From Caulobacteraceae bacterium (GTDB lineage: Bacteria; Pseudomonadota; Alphaproteobacteria; Caulobacterales; Caulobacteraceae): a stretch of DNA of 8,798 bases. How positions within the stretch are numbered: position 1 is the first letter of the stretch; each line of letters begins with the position of its first letter. The stretch lies in contig JAQGII010000162.1 in NCBI GenBank assembly GCA_028291305.1, positions 1 through 8,798 on the forward strand, given 5' to 3'. Positions 1-4,758 of this stretch are shown one piece after another. The notes under the pieces are model-generated. The model was given only the letters and a program-made list of their open reading frames with translations, had not been told where the DNA came from and did no database searches. Position numbers and translations under genes: made by a program.

Positions 1-89
1 TGACCAAGCGCCGGCCCGATGGGCGGCGAAGGCGTGGCGGAGCCGGCCTTCACCTGCAGCTTGATGTAGCCCAGAATCTTCTTTGCCAT
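1..89 (-). CDS. rplK: 50S ribosomal protein L11 (5' end only, runs off the window)
   Basis: Reading the minus strand from the ATG at 89, the first 29 residues start [16 protein letters not shown] and continue to [10 protein letters not shown]. This is the highly conserved N-terminus of ribosomal protein L11, including the proline-rich PSPP.GPALG loop that contacts the GTPase-associated region of 23S rRNA and thiostrepton. A purine-rich Shine-Dalgarno sequence (GAGGAG, 93-98) lies just before the start. L11 forms the base of the ribosomal stalk and takes part in factor binding and the stringent response. It follows nusG on the same strand, the normal order in proteobacteria, so rplA (L1) is expected next, outside the window. 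Only the start is present, so nothing can be said about the C-terminal RNA-binding domain. Confidence 0.97.
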   Translation of the reverse strand, partial: MAKKILGYIKLQVKAGSATPSPPIGPALG

Positions 90-208
90 TTTCTCCTCTG
101 TGGCCGGACGTCCGGCCGGTTGAGCCGTGGTGCGGGGTTACGGTGGCCGCCCCCTCCCACGGATTTGCCCCTGCCCCGAATGGGGCCGTGGGGTACGCTA
201 AAGCCAGA
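90..208 (-). promoter_or_regulatory. Structured nusG-rplK leader, candidate L1 autoregulatory region
   Basis: This 119-nt gap between nusG and rplK holds two dyads in the transcribed (minus) strand. The first is an imperfect hairpin: outer arms 156-162 and 186-192 (CCCACGG/CCGTGGG), inner arms 174-177 and 182-185 (CCCC/GGGG), a 4-nt loop and an asymmetric internal bulge at 163-173. The second is a perfect 16-bp palindrome, GGCCGGACGTCCGGCC, at 102-117, only 3 nt upstream of the rplK Shine-Dalgarno. There is no U-run, so it is not an intrinsic terminator. In E. coli and others, ribosomal protein L1 represses L11-L1 translation from a leader at this position; the same role here is inference from position and structure, not a sequence match. 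Confidence 0.45.
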
Positions 209-781
209 TCAGGATACTTTTTCGACCTGGCTGTATTCGAGTTCCACCGGGGTGGCGCGTCCGAAGATGGACACCGTCACGCGCAGGCGGGCGCGTTCTT
301 CGTCGACCTGTTCGACGATGCCGTTGAAGCTCTGGAACGGACCGTCGGTGACCCGCACCGTCTCGCCGTTCTCGAAGCGGATGGCGGGCTTCGGCCGCTC
401 CACGCCCTCTTCGATCGCGCCGATGATGCGGGCGACTTCCTTTTCCGACACCGGCATGGGCTTCGAGCCCGAGCCGAGGAAACCGGTGACCTTGGGGGTG
501 TTCTTGACGAGGTGGTAGGCCTCGTCGGTCAGGTCCATCTTCACCAGCACATAGCCGGGGAAGAACTTGCGTTCGGCGTTGATCTTGCGGCCCCGGCGGA
601 TCTCCACCACGTCCTCGGTCGGCACCAGGATCTCGGAGAACTTGTCGTCCAGGCCCTGGTTGTGGGCCTGCTCGCGGATGCTCTCGGCCACCTTCTTCTC
701 GAAGTTCGAGTAGGCGTGGACGATGTACCACTTGTGGCGCGGGTTGGCGGCGACAGCGGTCTCTACGGTTTCGGCGTTCAT
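209..781 (-). CDS. nusG: Transcription termination/antitermination factor NusG
   Basis: A 190-residue protein from the ATG at 781. An in-frame TTG at 793 would add four residues but overlaps the secE stop codon, so the ATG is preferred. Residues about 17-125 form the NGN domain that binds the RNA polymerase clamp: it opens with KWYIVHAYSNFEKKVAE, has the conserved FFPGYVLVKM strand (73-82) and the TGFLGSG turn (99-105). Residues about 135-188 form the KOW domain, with VRVTDGPFQSFNGIVEQVD and the closing SIFGRATPVELEYSQVEK. NusG suppresses pausing and links RNA polymerase to Rho or to ribosomal protein S10. It starts 8 nt after the secE stop, so the two are almost certainly cotranscribed. Its own Shine-Dalgarno is weak (GAGA about 6 nt upstream), suggesting translational coupling to secE. 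Length matches the family. Confidence 0.97.
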   Translation of the reverse strand: MNAETVETAVAANPRHKWYIVHAYSNFEKKVAESIREQAHNQGLDDKFSEILVPTEDVVEIRRGRKINAERKFFPGYVLVKMDLTDEAYHLVKNTPKVTGFLGSGSKPMPVSEKEVARIIGAIEEGVERPKPAIRFENGETVRVTDGPFQSFNGIVEQVDEERARLRVTVSIFGRATPVELEYSQVEKVS

Positions 782-789
782 GGCAGGTC

Positions 790-1104
790 TCAACTTCCGA
801 GCTTGATAATGGCGCCGATCCCGAAGCGAAGCACCAGGTCGACCACAAACAGGAAGAGCGACGCCGTCACCACCATGATCAGCACCATCACCGAGGTGAT
901 CCAGGTCTCCTTGCGCGAGGTCCAGGTGACCTTGCGCGCCTCGGCGCGCACTTCGCGGAAGAACTGGGCGGGGCTGATGCGCTTCTTGGCCGGCGCAGCC
1001 TCGGCCGCCGCCGCGGTCGCGACAGCCGGCGTCGCCGCCGCAGGCTTGGCCGGGGACGTCTTGGGTTTCTGCGCGGTCGGGCGGGCGCCCGGGGTCTTGG
1101 CCAT
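790..1104 (-). CDS. secE: Preprotein translocase subunit SecE
   Basis: A 104-residue protein. Residues 46-104 are a canonical short SecE: the amphipathic helix FFREVRAEARKV (48-59) followed by the conserved TWTSRKE hinge, then one membrane helix at about 69-93 and a short tail. SecE clamps the two halves of SecY in the inner membrane translocon. Residues 1-45 are a low-complexity extension rich in Ala, Pro, Lys and Thr that should be disordered in the cytosol. Many one-TM bacterial SecE proteins lack so long an extension, though extended alphaproteobacterial versions exist. The gene lies between tRNA-Trp and nusG. No strong Shine-Dalgarno precedes the ATG (GAG at 7-9 nt only), so translation initiation may be modest. 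The start is not in serious doubt, as no better upstream codon exists in frame. Confidence 0.96.
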   Translation of the reverse strand: MAKTPGARPTAQKPKTSPAKPAAATPAVATAAAAEAAPAKKRISPAQFFREVRAEARKVTWTSRKETWITSVMVLIMVVTASLFLFVVDLVLRFGIGAIIKLGS

Positions 1105-1172
1105 GATGGCGGCTCTATACTCTCAAAAAGACGGCTTGCGGCCGGCTGGGGATAACATCGTCCGATAGTCGG

Positions 1173-1248
1173 TGGCAGGAGTGGAGGGACTCGAACCCCC
1201 GGCCCTCGGTTTTGGAGACCGATGCTCTACCAGCTGAGCTACACTCCT
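1173..1248 (-). tRNA. trnW: tRNA-Trp (anticodon CCA)
   Basis: The minus strand folds as a full cloverleaf of 76 nt. The acceptor stem is AGGAGTG/CACTCCT with discriminator G and an encoded CCA tail. The D-arm is AGCTCAGCTGGTAGAGC. The anticodon stem is TCGGT/ACCGA with loop CTCCAAA, placing anticodon CCA at 1213-1215 (codon UGG). The T-arm carries GGTTCGAGTCC. Position directly upstream of secE is the common proteobacterial arrangement, so it is probably processed from a tRNA-Trp-secE-nusG transcript. The tuf gene that often precedes it is absent here; a short plus-strand ORF lies beyond instead. Confidence 0.98.
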
Positions 1249-1317
1249 AGACGGTTCCTCCGACCAGCAGCCATCGCGCCGGAAAGCGATCCGCCCGGCG
1301 CAATGGAAGGCGAGCCG

Positions 1318-1344
1318 TTTATCAGGCGCCCGCGCCCTCGGCAA
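1318..1344 (-). promoter_or_regulatory. Candidate promoter for tRNA-Trp-secE-nusG
   Basis: On the minus strand TTGCCG (1344-1339) and GATAAA (1323-1318) are separated by 15 nt and would start transcription near 1310, about 60 nt before the tRNA. The -35 matches 4 of 6 consensus positions and the -10 matches 4 of 6. The short spacer is closer to Caulobacter vegetative promoters than to E. coli ones. This is a by-eye match only, but some promoter must lie in this gap because the next gene upstream is on the other strand. Confidence 0.3.
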
Positions 1345-1371
1345 GGAGGGCATGGCGGCTGAGGCCCGGTT

Positions 1372-1413
1372 TTATCCGGTGCGGACAAGCGCCTGTATAT
1401 AAAGCCGGTCCGC
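1372..1413 (+). promoter_or_regulatory. AT-rich promoter-like box inside a 6-bp dyad
   Basis: An isolated TGTATATAAAG stretch (1394-1404) stands out in very GC-rich sequence. TATATA at 1396-1401 has a weak TTATCC candidate -35 at 1372-1377 (18-nt spacer). The box is flanked by inverted arms GCGGAC (1381-1386) and GTCCGC (1408-1413). It could drive the 57-aa ORF at 1492 with an 80-nt leader. TATATA is self-complementary, so it could also act leftward. Evidence is motif and position only. Confidence 0.3.
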
Positions 1414-1491
1414 GTTCGCGCCCGCGGGCCTCTGATTGGGACCCATCCCGGCCCGGCGGACGTTGAATCCCGGCCTGAAGGGAGCGCGCCC

Positions 1492-1665
1492 ATGCCGCCG
1501 AATCCGTCCGCCGATCGGCCCAAGAACCCCGAGGTCGAGACCGAAGACCAGCGCGCCGGCCGCCCGCCCCGCCCGGCCACCGAACCACCTGGGACCGAAG
1601 ACTCCACCCGCTCGCCCAAGACCGCCACCGATCCCGGTTCGGGCGAGGCCAGGAAGGGACGCTAG
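1492..1665 (+). CDS. Small disordered hydrophilic protein (57 aa), function unknown
   Basis: A 57-codon ORF starting MPPNPSADRPKNPEVETED and ending GSGEARKGR. It is preceded by a good Shine-Dalgarno (AAGGGAG, 1478-1484) at 7-nt spacing. The product is almost entirely Pro, Glu, Asp, Thr, Arg, Lys, Gly, Ser and Ala, has no hydrophobic core, no Cys, no signal peptide and no membrane segment, so it should be intrinsically disordered. I recognise no domain. Small charged proteins of this style are often annotated as hypothetical in Caulobacterales. Its TAG stop abuts the TAG stop of the convergent queF with no gap. It could be a chance ORF in GC-rich DNA; the ribosome-binding site and the exact fit between flanking genes argue for a real gene. 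Confidence 0.55.
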   Translation: MPPNPSADRPKNPEVETEDQRAGRPPRPATEPPGTEDSTRSPKTATDPGSGEARKGR

Positions 1666-2121
1666 CTAGCCCCGCCCCCGGTACGCCGGCACGCCCTGGT
1701 CAGGCAGCCACAGCCCCGGGGGGGGCGGGCCGGTCTGGTAGAAGACGTCGATCGGGATGCCGCCGCGCGGATACCAGTAGCCGCCGATGCGCAGCCAGCG
1801 CGGCCGGGCGATCTCGGTCATCTTGCGGCCGATGGCCACCGTGCAGTCTTCATGGAAGGCGCCGTGGCTGCGGAACGAGGCCAGGTACAGCTTCAGCGAC
1901 TTGGACTCGATCAGCCACTCGTCCGGCGCGTAATCGATCACCAGATGGGCGAAATCGGGCTGGCCGGTCACCGGGCACAGCGAGGTGAATTCCGGCGCGG
2001 TGAAGCGGGCCAGGTAGAGGACGTCCGCCTGCGGATTGGGCACGCGCTCCAGGATAGCCTGGTCGGGGCTATCGAAGCCGGCTGACGGACGCCCCAGTTG
2101 GGTCAGATGAAAATCGGTCAT
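1666..2121 (-). CDS. queF: NADPH-dependent 7-cyano-7-deazaguanine (preQ0) reductase
   Basis: A 151-residue protein of the short, unimodular QueF type (tunnelling fold, GTP cyclohydrolase I relative). It reduces the nitrile of preQ0 to the aminomethyl group of preQ1 with NADPH, in queuosine biosynthesis for tRNA wobble position 34. The catalytic cysteine is Cys49 in [14 protein letters not shown], with Asp56 as the proton donor; the QueF signature [13 protein letters not shown] covers 72-84 and the substrate-binding His90-Glu91 lie in FHEDC. The C-terminus keeps RGGIPIDVF. Start: the ATG at 2121 gives the normal family length. An in-frame TTG at 2190 would add 23 unconserved residues. No strong Shine-Dalgarno directly precedes this ATG; a perfect one lies 54 nt upstream and serves a mini-ORF overlapping the start. 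No other queuosine genes are nearby. Confidence 0.95.
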   Translation of the reverse strand: MTDFHLTQLGRPSAGFDSPDQAILERVPNPQADVLYLARFTAPEFTSLCPVTGQPDFAHLVIDYAPDEWLIESKSLKLYLASFRSHGAFHEDCTVAIGRKMTEIARPRWLRIGGYWYPRGGIPIDVFYQTGPPPPGLWLPDQGVPAYRGRG

Positions 2122-2168
2122 GCTCGATTCGTTAGCGACCGCCGGGCCATGCCGCAATGGTGTCGCAA
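2118..2168 (-). CDS. Possible 16-aa leader peptide coupled to queF
   Basis: From the TTG at 2168 the minus strand reads [16 protein letters not shown] and stops with TGA at 2118-2120. This overlaps the queF ATG as ATGA. It has a full Shine-Dalgarno (AAGGAGG, 2175-2181) at 6-nt spacing, whereas queF has none at a suitable distance. An internal ATG (2150) gives a 10-aa version in the same frame. The layout suggests that ribosomes load here and re-initiate at queF. The peptide resembles no known leader. It could be coincidental. Confidence 0.4.
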   Translation of the reverse strand: MRHHCGMARRSLTNRA

Positions 2169-2174
2169 AATACG

Positions 2175-2181
2175 CCTCCTT
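2175..2181 (-). promoter_or_regulatory. Consensus ribosome binding site AAGGAGG in the queF leader
   Basis: The best anti-SD match of the queF region, but 53 nt from the queF ATG. It is ideally spaced (6 nt) for the TTG at 2168 in a different frame, and 17 nt from the only in-frame queF alternative start nearby (TTG 2157). A promoter-like pair TTGATC/ATTAAA with 17-nt spacing lies directly upstream at 2181-2209 (weak match). Confidence 0.6.
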
Positions 2182-2315
2182 TTTAATCAATTACTGCGAT
2201 CGTCGATCAATAAATAGACATATGCTGCGGCGCGGTACGCGACAGGCGGTCGATCATTGGCTCGATAACACCGTCATCCCAAGGTTCGGCGACCCGGCTG
2301 CTCGACGGCCGGGCC

Positions 2316-2333
2316 CGCGCCACTCGTGGCGCG
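2316..2333 (+). promoter_or_regulatory. 5'-UTR hairpin before the porin ribosome binding site
   Basis: A perfect 7-bp stem (CGCGCCA/TGGCGCG) closed by a CTCG tetraloop ends 7 nt before the porin Shine-Dalgarno (AGGGG, 2341-2345). No U-run follows, so it is not a terminator. Stable 5' hairpins are known to protect porin mRNAs such as ompA; that role here is inference. Confidence 0.4.
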
Positions 2334-2353
2334 ATCAAACAGGGGATTAGAGA

Positions 2354-3121
2354 ATGAAATCTACGAAAATCATGCTGGGCGTCGCCGCCGCGTTGGCATT
2401 CAGCTCCGCCGCGATGGCGCAGACCGCCGCGCCGGCCGCCCCCGCGGCGGCTCCTCCGGCGCCGGCCTACACCTTCACCTTCAACGCGGCCTATTCGTCG
2501 GACTATCTGTTCCGCGGCCTCAGCCAGACGAGCGGCAAGGCCGCGGCCTCGGGCGGCGTCGACTTCACCGCCGGTCAATTCTACCTGGGCAACTGGGATT
2601 CTCAGGTCGACTTCGGACCGACCGCCAACGACCCCAGCGACCGCACCCAGTTCGAATATGACCTGTACGGCGGCTTCCGCCCCACACTCGGCAAGCTCAA
2701 CCTGGACCTGGGCCTGATCCGCTACGGCTACACCAACTCGCCGTCGGCCGCGAACTACGCCTACTGGGAAGCCAAGCTCCTCGGCAGCTACGCCTCGGGC
2801 CCCAACACCCTGGGCGGCGCCTTCTATTACTCGCCGGAATTCTTCGGCAAGACCGGCGCGGCTGAGTACTACGAAATCAACGACGCCCTGGTCCTGTCGA
2901 ACAAGGCCACCGTTTCCGGCGCCGTCGGCTACCAGGCCCTGGACAAGAAGAAGGCGGGCATCAACGGCTACACGACCTGGAACGTCGGCGCGACCTACCC
3001 GGTCACCGACCACTTCGGCTTTGATCTCCGCTACTGGGGCACCGACAGCAAGGCGACGAACTTCTACACCAAGACCTTCGCCGGCGACCGCATCGTGGCC
3101 ACCTTGAAGGCGACGTTCTAG
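2354..3121 (+). CDS. TorF-family putative outer-membrane porin (Gcw_chp type)
   Basis: A 255-residue precursor. Residues 1-22 form a Sec signal peptide ending AMA, with cleavage before Gln23. An Ala/Pro-rich linker (23-38) follows, then a beta-barrel-like region of alternating polar and aromatic residues ending in the C-terminal Phe used by the BAM complex. Near the barrel start it carries NAAYSSDYLFRGLSQTSG and GGVDF, the hallmark of the Gcw_chp/TIGR02001 family now named TorF-family putative porin. The mature protein would span the outer membrane; its substrate is not known from sequence. Start: ATG with AGGGG at 8-nt spacing and a clean signal peptide. It stands alone, behind a 232-nt divergent region shared with queF and ahead of a strong terminator, so it is a single-gene unit. 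Confidence 0.88.
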   Translation: MKSTKIMLGVAAALAFSSAAMAQTAAPAAPAAAPPAPAYTFTFNAAYSSDYLFRGLSQTSGKAAASGGVDFTAGQFYLGNWDSQVDFGPTANDPSDRTQFEYDLYGGFRPTLGKLNLDLGLIRYGYTNSPSAANYAYWEAKLLGSYASGPNTLGGAFYYSPEFFGKTGAAEYYEINDALVLSNKATVSGAVGYQALDKKKAGINGYTTWNVGATYPVTDHFGFDLRYWGTDSKATNFYTKTFAGDRIVATLKATF

Positions 3122-3156
3122 TTTCTCCCCGACGCCAATAAGTCGGTTTTCGTTTC

Positions 3157-3191
3157 GGGCCGCCGTGAATTTCCACGGCGGCCCTTTTTTT
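3157..3191 (+). terminator. Strong intrinsic terminator after the porin gene
   Basis: An 11-bp perfect GC-rich stem (3157-3167 pairs with 3174-3184) with a 6-nt AATTTC loop is followed directly by seven T residues (3185-3191). It starts 36 nt after the porin stop. A weaker 5-bp hairpin (CCGAC/GTCGG, 3129-3133 and 3142-3146) followed by TTTTCGTTT sits just upstream, making a tandem arrangement. Confidence 0.93.
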
Positions 3192-3285
3192 GCCCTGCGG
3201 CTTGCTGACGCCGTCAATGCCGCTAGGGTCCCGCCGCGGCCTGCTGCGGAATCAACCCGCGCCCACGCCCGGAGGATCGGAATTC

Positions 3286-3918
3286 ATGCGTCGCCTCGCC
3301 TGCTTCACCTTGGCCGCCGCGACACTGCTGGCTGCGCCGGCGCTCGCCCAGCCGATCACCGCGAAGCCGGAGCCCGCCAAGGCCAGCAAGGATCCGGCGG
3401 CCGCTCCCGCCGGCACCTACGCCCTGGACCCGCATCAGGTGGGCGTGATCCTGCGCGTGCCGCACGGCGGCGGCTTTTCCTTCAGCGTGTTCCGCCTGGC
3501 CGCCGTGTCCGGCGTGCTGAGCTGGAACCCCGCCAACATCGAGGCGTCCAAGGTCAGCGTGAAGATCGACGCCAAGTCCCTGGAAACCAACGTTCCCGGC
3601 TTCGCCGCCCAGCTGACCGGCCCCAACTTCCTCAACACCGCCCTGTTTCCCGACGCGACTTTCAGATCGACCGCGGTCAAGCGCACCGGCCCGACCACGG
3701 GCGAGGTCACCGGCGACCTCACCCTGCACGGCGTCACCCGGCCCCTGACCCTCACCGTCGATCTGGTGGGCGCGGGCCCGGCCCTGCGCGGCCCCGCGGT
3801 GGGCTTCCATGGCCACGGCGTGTTCCACCGGTCGGACTTCGGCGTGGGACCGGTGTCGGCGATGATCGGCGACGACGTGGAAGTCACCATCGACGTGGAG
3901 TTCGACAAGACCACCTGA
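3286..3918 (+). CDS. YceI-family periplasmic protein
   Basis: A 210-residue precursor from the ATG at 3286, which has GGAGGA (3271-3276) at 9-nt spacing; upstream in-frame codons would place sequence before a perfect signal peptide. Residues 1-21 are a Sec signal (RR, hydrophobic core, ALA cleavage before Gln22). The Cys at position 6 is inside the core and there is no lipobox. A Pro/Ala/Lys linker (22-42) leads to the YceI lipocalin-like barrel: YALDPHQ (45-51), VSGVLSWNP (74-82), VSVKIDAKSLETN (90-102), FLNTALFPDATF (115-126), VTGDLTLHGVTRPLTL (141-156) and HRSDFGVG (181-188). Family members bind polyprenyl or fatty-amide lipids in the periplasm. The exact ligand here is unknown. It follows the porin terminator, so it has its own promoter, and no clear terminator follows. 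Confidence 0.93.
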   Translation: MRRLACFTLAAATLLAAPALAQPITAKPEPAKASKDPAAAPAGTYALDPHQVGVILRVPHGGGFSFSVFRLAAVSGVLSWNPANIEASKVSVKIDAKSLETNVPGFAAQLTGPNFLNTALFPDATFRSTAVKRTGPTTGEVTGDLTLHGVTRPLTLTVDLVGAGPALRGPAVGFHGHGVFHRSDFGVGPVSAMIGDDVEVTIDVEFDKTT

Positions 3919-3933
3919 GCCGCCGAGGCCGCC

Positions 3934-3945
3934 CGCATAAATGCG
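3934..3945. promoter_or_regulatory. Short inverted repeat upstream of the MarR gene
   Basis: CGCAT-AA-ATGCG is a perfect 5+5 inverted repeat about 105 nt before the MarR start, in the only intergenic space ahead of it. MarR regulators commonly bind short palindromes upstream of their own gene. It may equally be chance. No convincing promoter or terminator was seen in the rest of 3919-4049. Confidence 0.2.
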
Positions 3946-4049
3946 ACGCGCCGCAAGCCATCAGTGTTTCCTACGTTTTTGATTGCCCCGATCTGTCGCC
4001 TTGCCCAATCTGCGACCAGTGAATCCGCAAGCTCGCGGCGTCGGGACAA

Positions 4050-4526
4050 ATGATGACGGTCAAGCCATTGCGCGCAGGTCGCGCCGAAGACGATGCCGAG
4101 ACCTTGAGCCTCGGCGGACTTGGCGATCTGCTCGGCTTCCATCTGCGCCTGGCCAGCGCCGCCATGCACCGCGACTTCCTGGCCGCCCTGGCCGATCACG
4201 ACGTGACCCAGAAGCAGGTCGCCCTGTTGTGGCTGATCGAGGCCAACCCCGGCGTTTCGCAAATCTCCATCGCCCAGGCGTTGGACATGGACCGGGCCAC
4301 CACCATGGCCATCATCGACCGGCTGGAGGCGCGCGGCCTGGCCCTGCGCCGCCGCTCCACAGTGGACCGCCGCCGCCAGGAGCTCTACCTGACCGAGCCG
4401 GGCGAGGCCTTCCTGGCCCGCGCCAAGGCGCTCAGCCACGAACACGACCGCAAGTTCACCGACCGCCTGACGCCCGAGGAGGCCAAGACGCTGCGCTCGG
4501 CCCTGGCCAAGATCTATCGCGGCTGA
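4050..4526 (+). CDS. MarR-family winged-helix transcriptional regulator
   Basis: A 158-residue protein. Residues about 20-50 form the N-terminal dimerisation helix. Residues 53-115 are the winged HTH: VTQKQVALLWLIEANPGVSQ, the SIAQALDMDRATT turn, the recognition helix MAIIDRLEARG (86-96) and the wing RRRSTVDRRRQELYLT with its conserved Asp-Arg (106-107). The C-terminal helices (116-158) complete the dimer interface. MarR proteins are usually repressors released by small aromatic or lipid ligands, or by cysteine oxidation; this one contains no cysteine, so redox sensing by thiols is excluded. Two adjacent ATG codons (4050 and 4053) are equally plausible starts, with only a weak purine-rich GGGAC upstream. 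Targets are unknown: the neighbours are YceI (same strand, 131 nt upstream) and a convergent tRNA-Leu. Confidence 0.93.
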   Translation: MMTVKPLRAGRAEDDAETLSLGGLGDLLGFHLRLASAAMHRDFLAALADHDVTQKQVALLWLIEANPGVSQISIAQALDMDRATTMAIIDRLEARGLALRRRSTVDRRRQELYLTEPGEAFLARAKALSHEHDRKFTDRLTPEEAKTLRSALAKIYRG

Positions 4527-4545
4527 CGGGCGCGGGCCGGCGTTG

Positions 4546-4630
4546 TGGTGGGCGCGGTCGGGATCGAACCGACATGACCGAAGTCGAGGGATTTTAAGTC
4601 CCTTGCGTCTACCAGTTTCGCCACGCGCCC
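4546..4630 (-). tRNA. trnL: tRNA-Leu (anticodon TAA)
   Basis: An 85-nt class II tRNA on the minus strand. The acceptor stem is GGGCGCG/CGCGCCC with discriminator A and an encoded CCA. The D-arm contains TGGCGAAACTGGTAGACGCA, typical of tRNA-Leu. The anticodon stem is AGGGA/TCCCT with loop CTTAAAA, giving anticodon TAA at 4594-4596 (codon UUA). The long variable arm includes the hairpin GAC-TTCG-GTC, and the T-arm is GTCGG-TTCGATC-CCGAC. It converges on the MarR gene with a 19-nt gap. UUA is very rare in such GC-rich genomes, so this tRNA likely reads few codons. Confidence 0.98.
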
Positions 4631-4646
4631 GACATCCTGCCCCGAC

Positions 4647-4675
4647 TCCTTAGCCAACCCCTCTCCCGCCCACAA
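4647..4675 (-). promoter_or_regulatory. Candidate promoter of tRNA-Leu
   Basis: On the minus strand TTGTGGG (4675-4669) and GCTAAGGA (4654-4647) are separated by 14 nt. They resemble the Caulobacter housekeeping consensus TTGACGS-N10-14-GCTANAWC. Transcription would begin about 10 nt before the mature tRNA. Motif match by eye. Confidence 0.35.
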
Positions 4676-4709
4676 CAAGGATCGCCCCCCGGCCATGTGG
4701 TCCGGTTGA

Positions 4710-4734
4710 AGAACCATTCAGCCTCCCATACGCT
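4710..4734 (+). promoter_or_regulatory. Candidate general-stress (EcfG/SigT-type) promoter
   Basis: AGAAC (4710-4714), a 16-nt spacer, then CGCT (4731-4734) differs by one base in each half from the alphaproteobacterial EcfG consensus GGAAC-N16/17-CGTT. It lies 24 nt upstream of the response regulator ATG. A competing housekeeping-like reading is TTGAAG (4706-4711) with TACGCT (4729-4734), spacer 17. Both are inferences from motif similarity. Confidence 0.3.
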
Positions 4735-4758
4735 GAAGACGTAATGCGAGGTTCCAAT

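Noticed and set aside
1124..1146. Terminator or attenuator between tRNA-Trp and secE
   Set aside because: The minus strand shows CGGC-CGCAA-GCCG followed by TCTTTTT, but the stem is only 4 bp and termination here would cut off the essential secE and nusG. At most a weak pause or processing site.
83..1168. Long plus-strand open frame opposite rplK, nusG and secE
   Set aside because: It is the GC-rich antisense shadow of three well-conserved genes, crosses their boundaries and encodes low-complexity sequence with no recognisable domain.
2122..2220. preQ1 riboswitch upstream of queF
   Set aside because: I looked for the class I core (C-rich loop with the A-rich tail pairing) and for larger class II/III pseudoknots and found no matching pattern. 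The region instead holds the mini-ORF.
2207..3217. Long minus-strand open frame opposite the porin gene
   Set aside because: The plus strand encodes a porin with signal peptide, family motif, ribosome-binding site and terminator; the antisense product is Arg/Gly/Val-rich noise and runs through the terminator.
3190..3285. Longer YceI start upstream of 3286
   Set aside because: The open frame extends upstream but would precede a complete Sec signal peptide and overlaps the porin terminator; the ATG at 3286 has a good ribosome-binding site.
4500..4545. Terminator between the MarR gene and tRNA-Leu
   Set aside because: The stretch is GC-rich and can form short stems, but no T-run follows on either strand.
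4546..4630. tRNA-Leu as an integration site for a mobile element
   Set aside because: tRNA genes are common att sites, but no integrase, no direct repeat of the tRNA 3' end and no composition shift is seen on either side.
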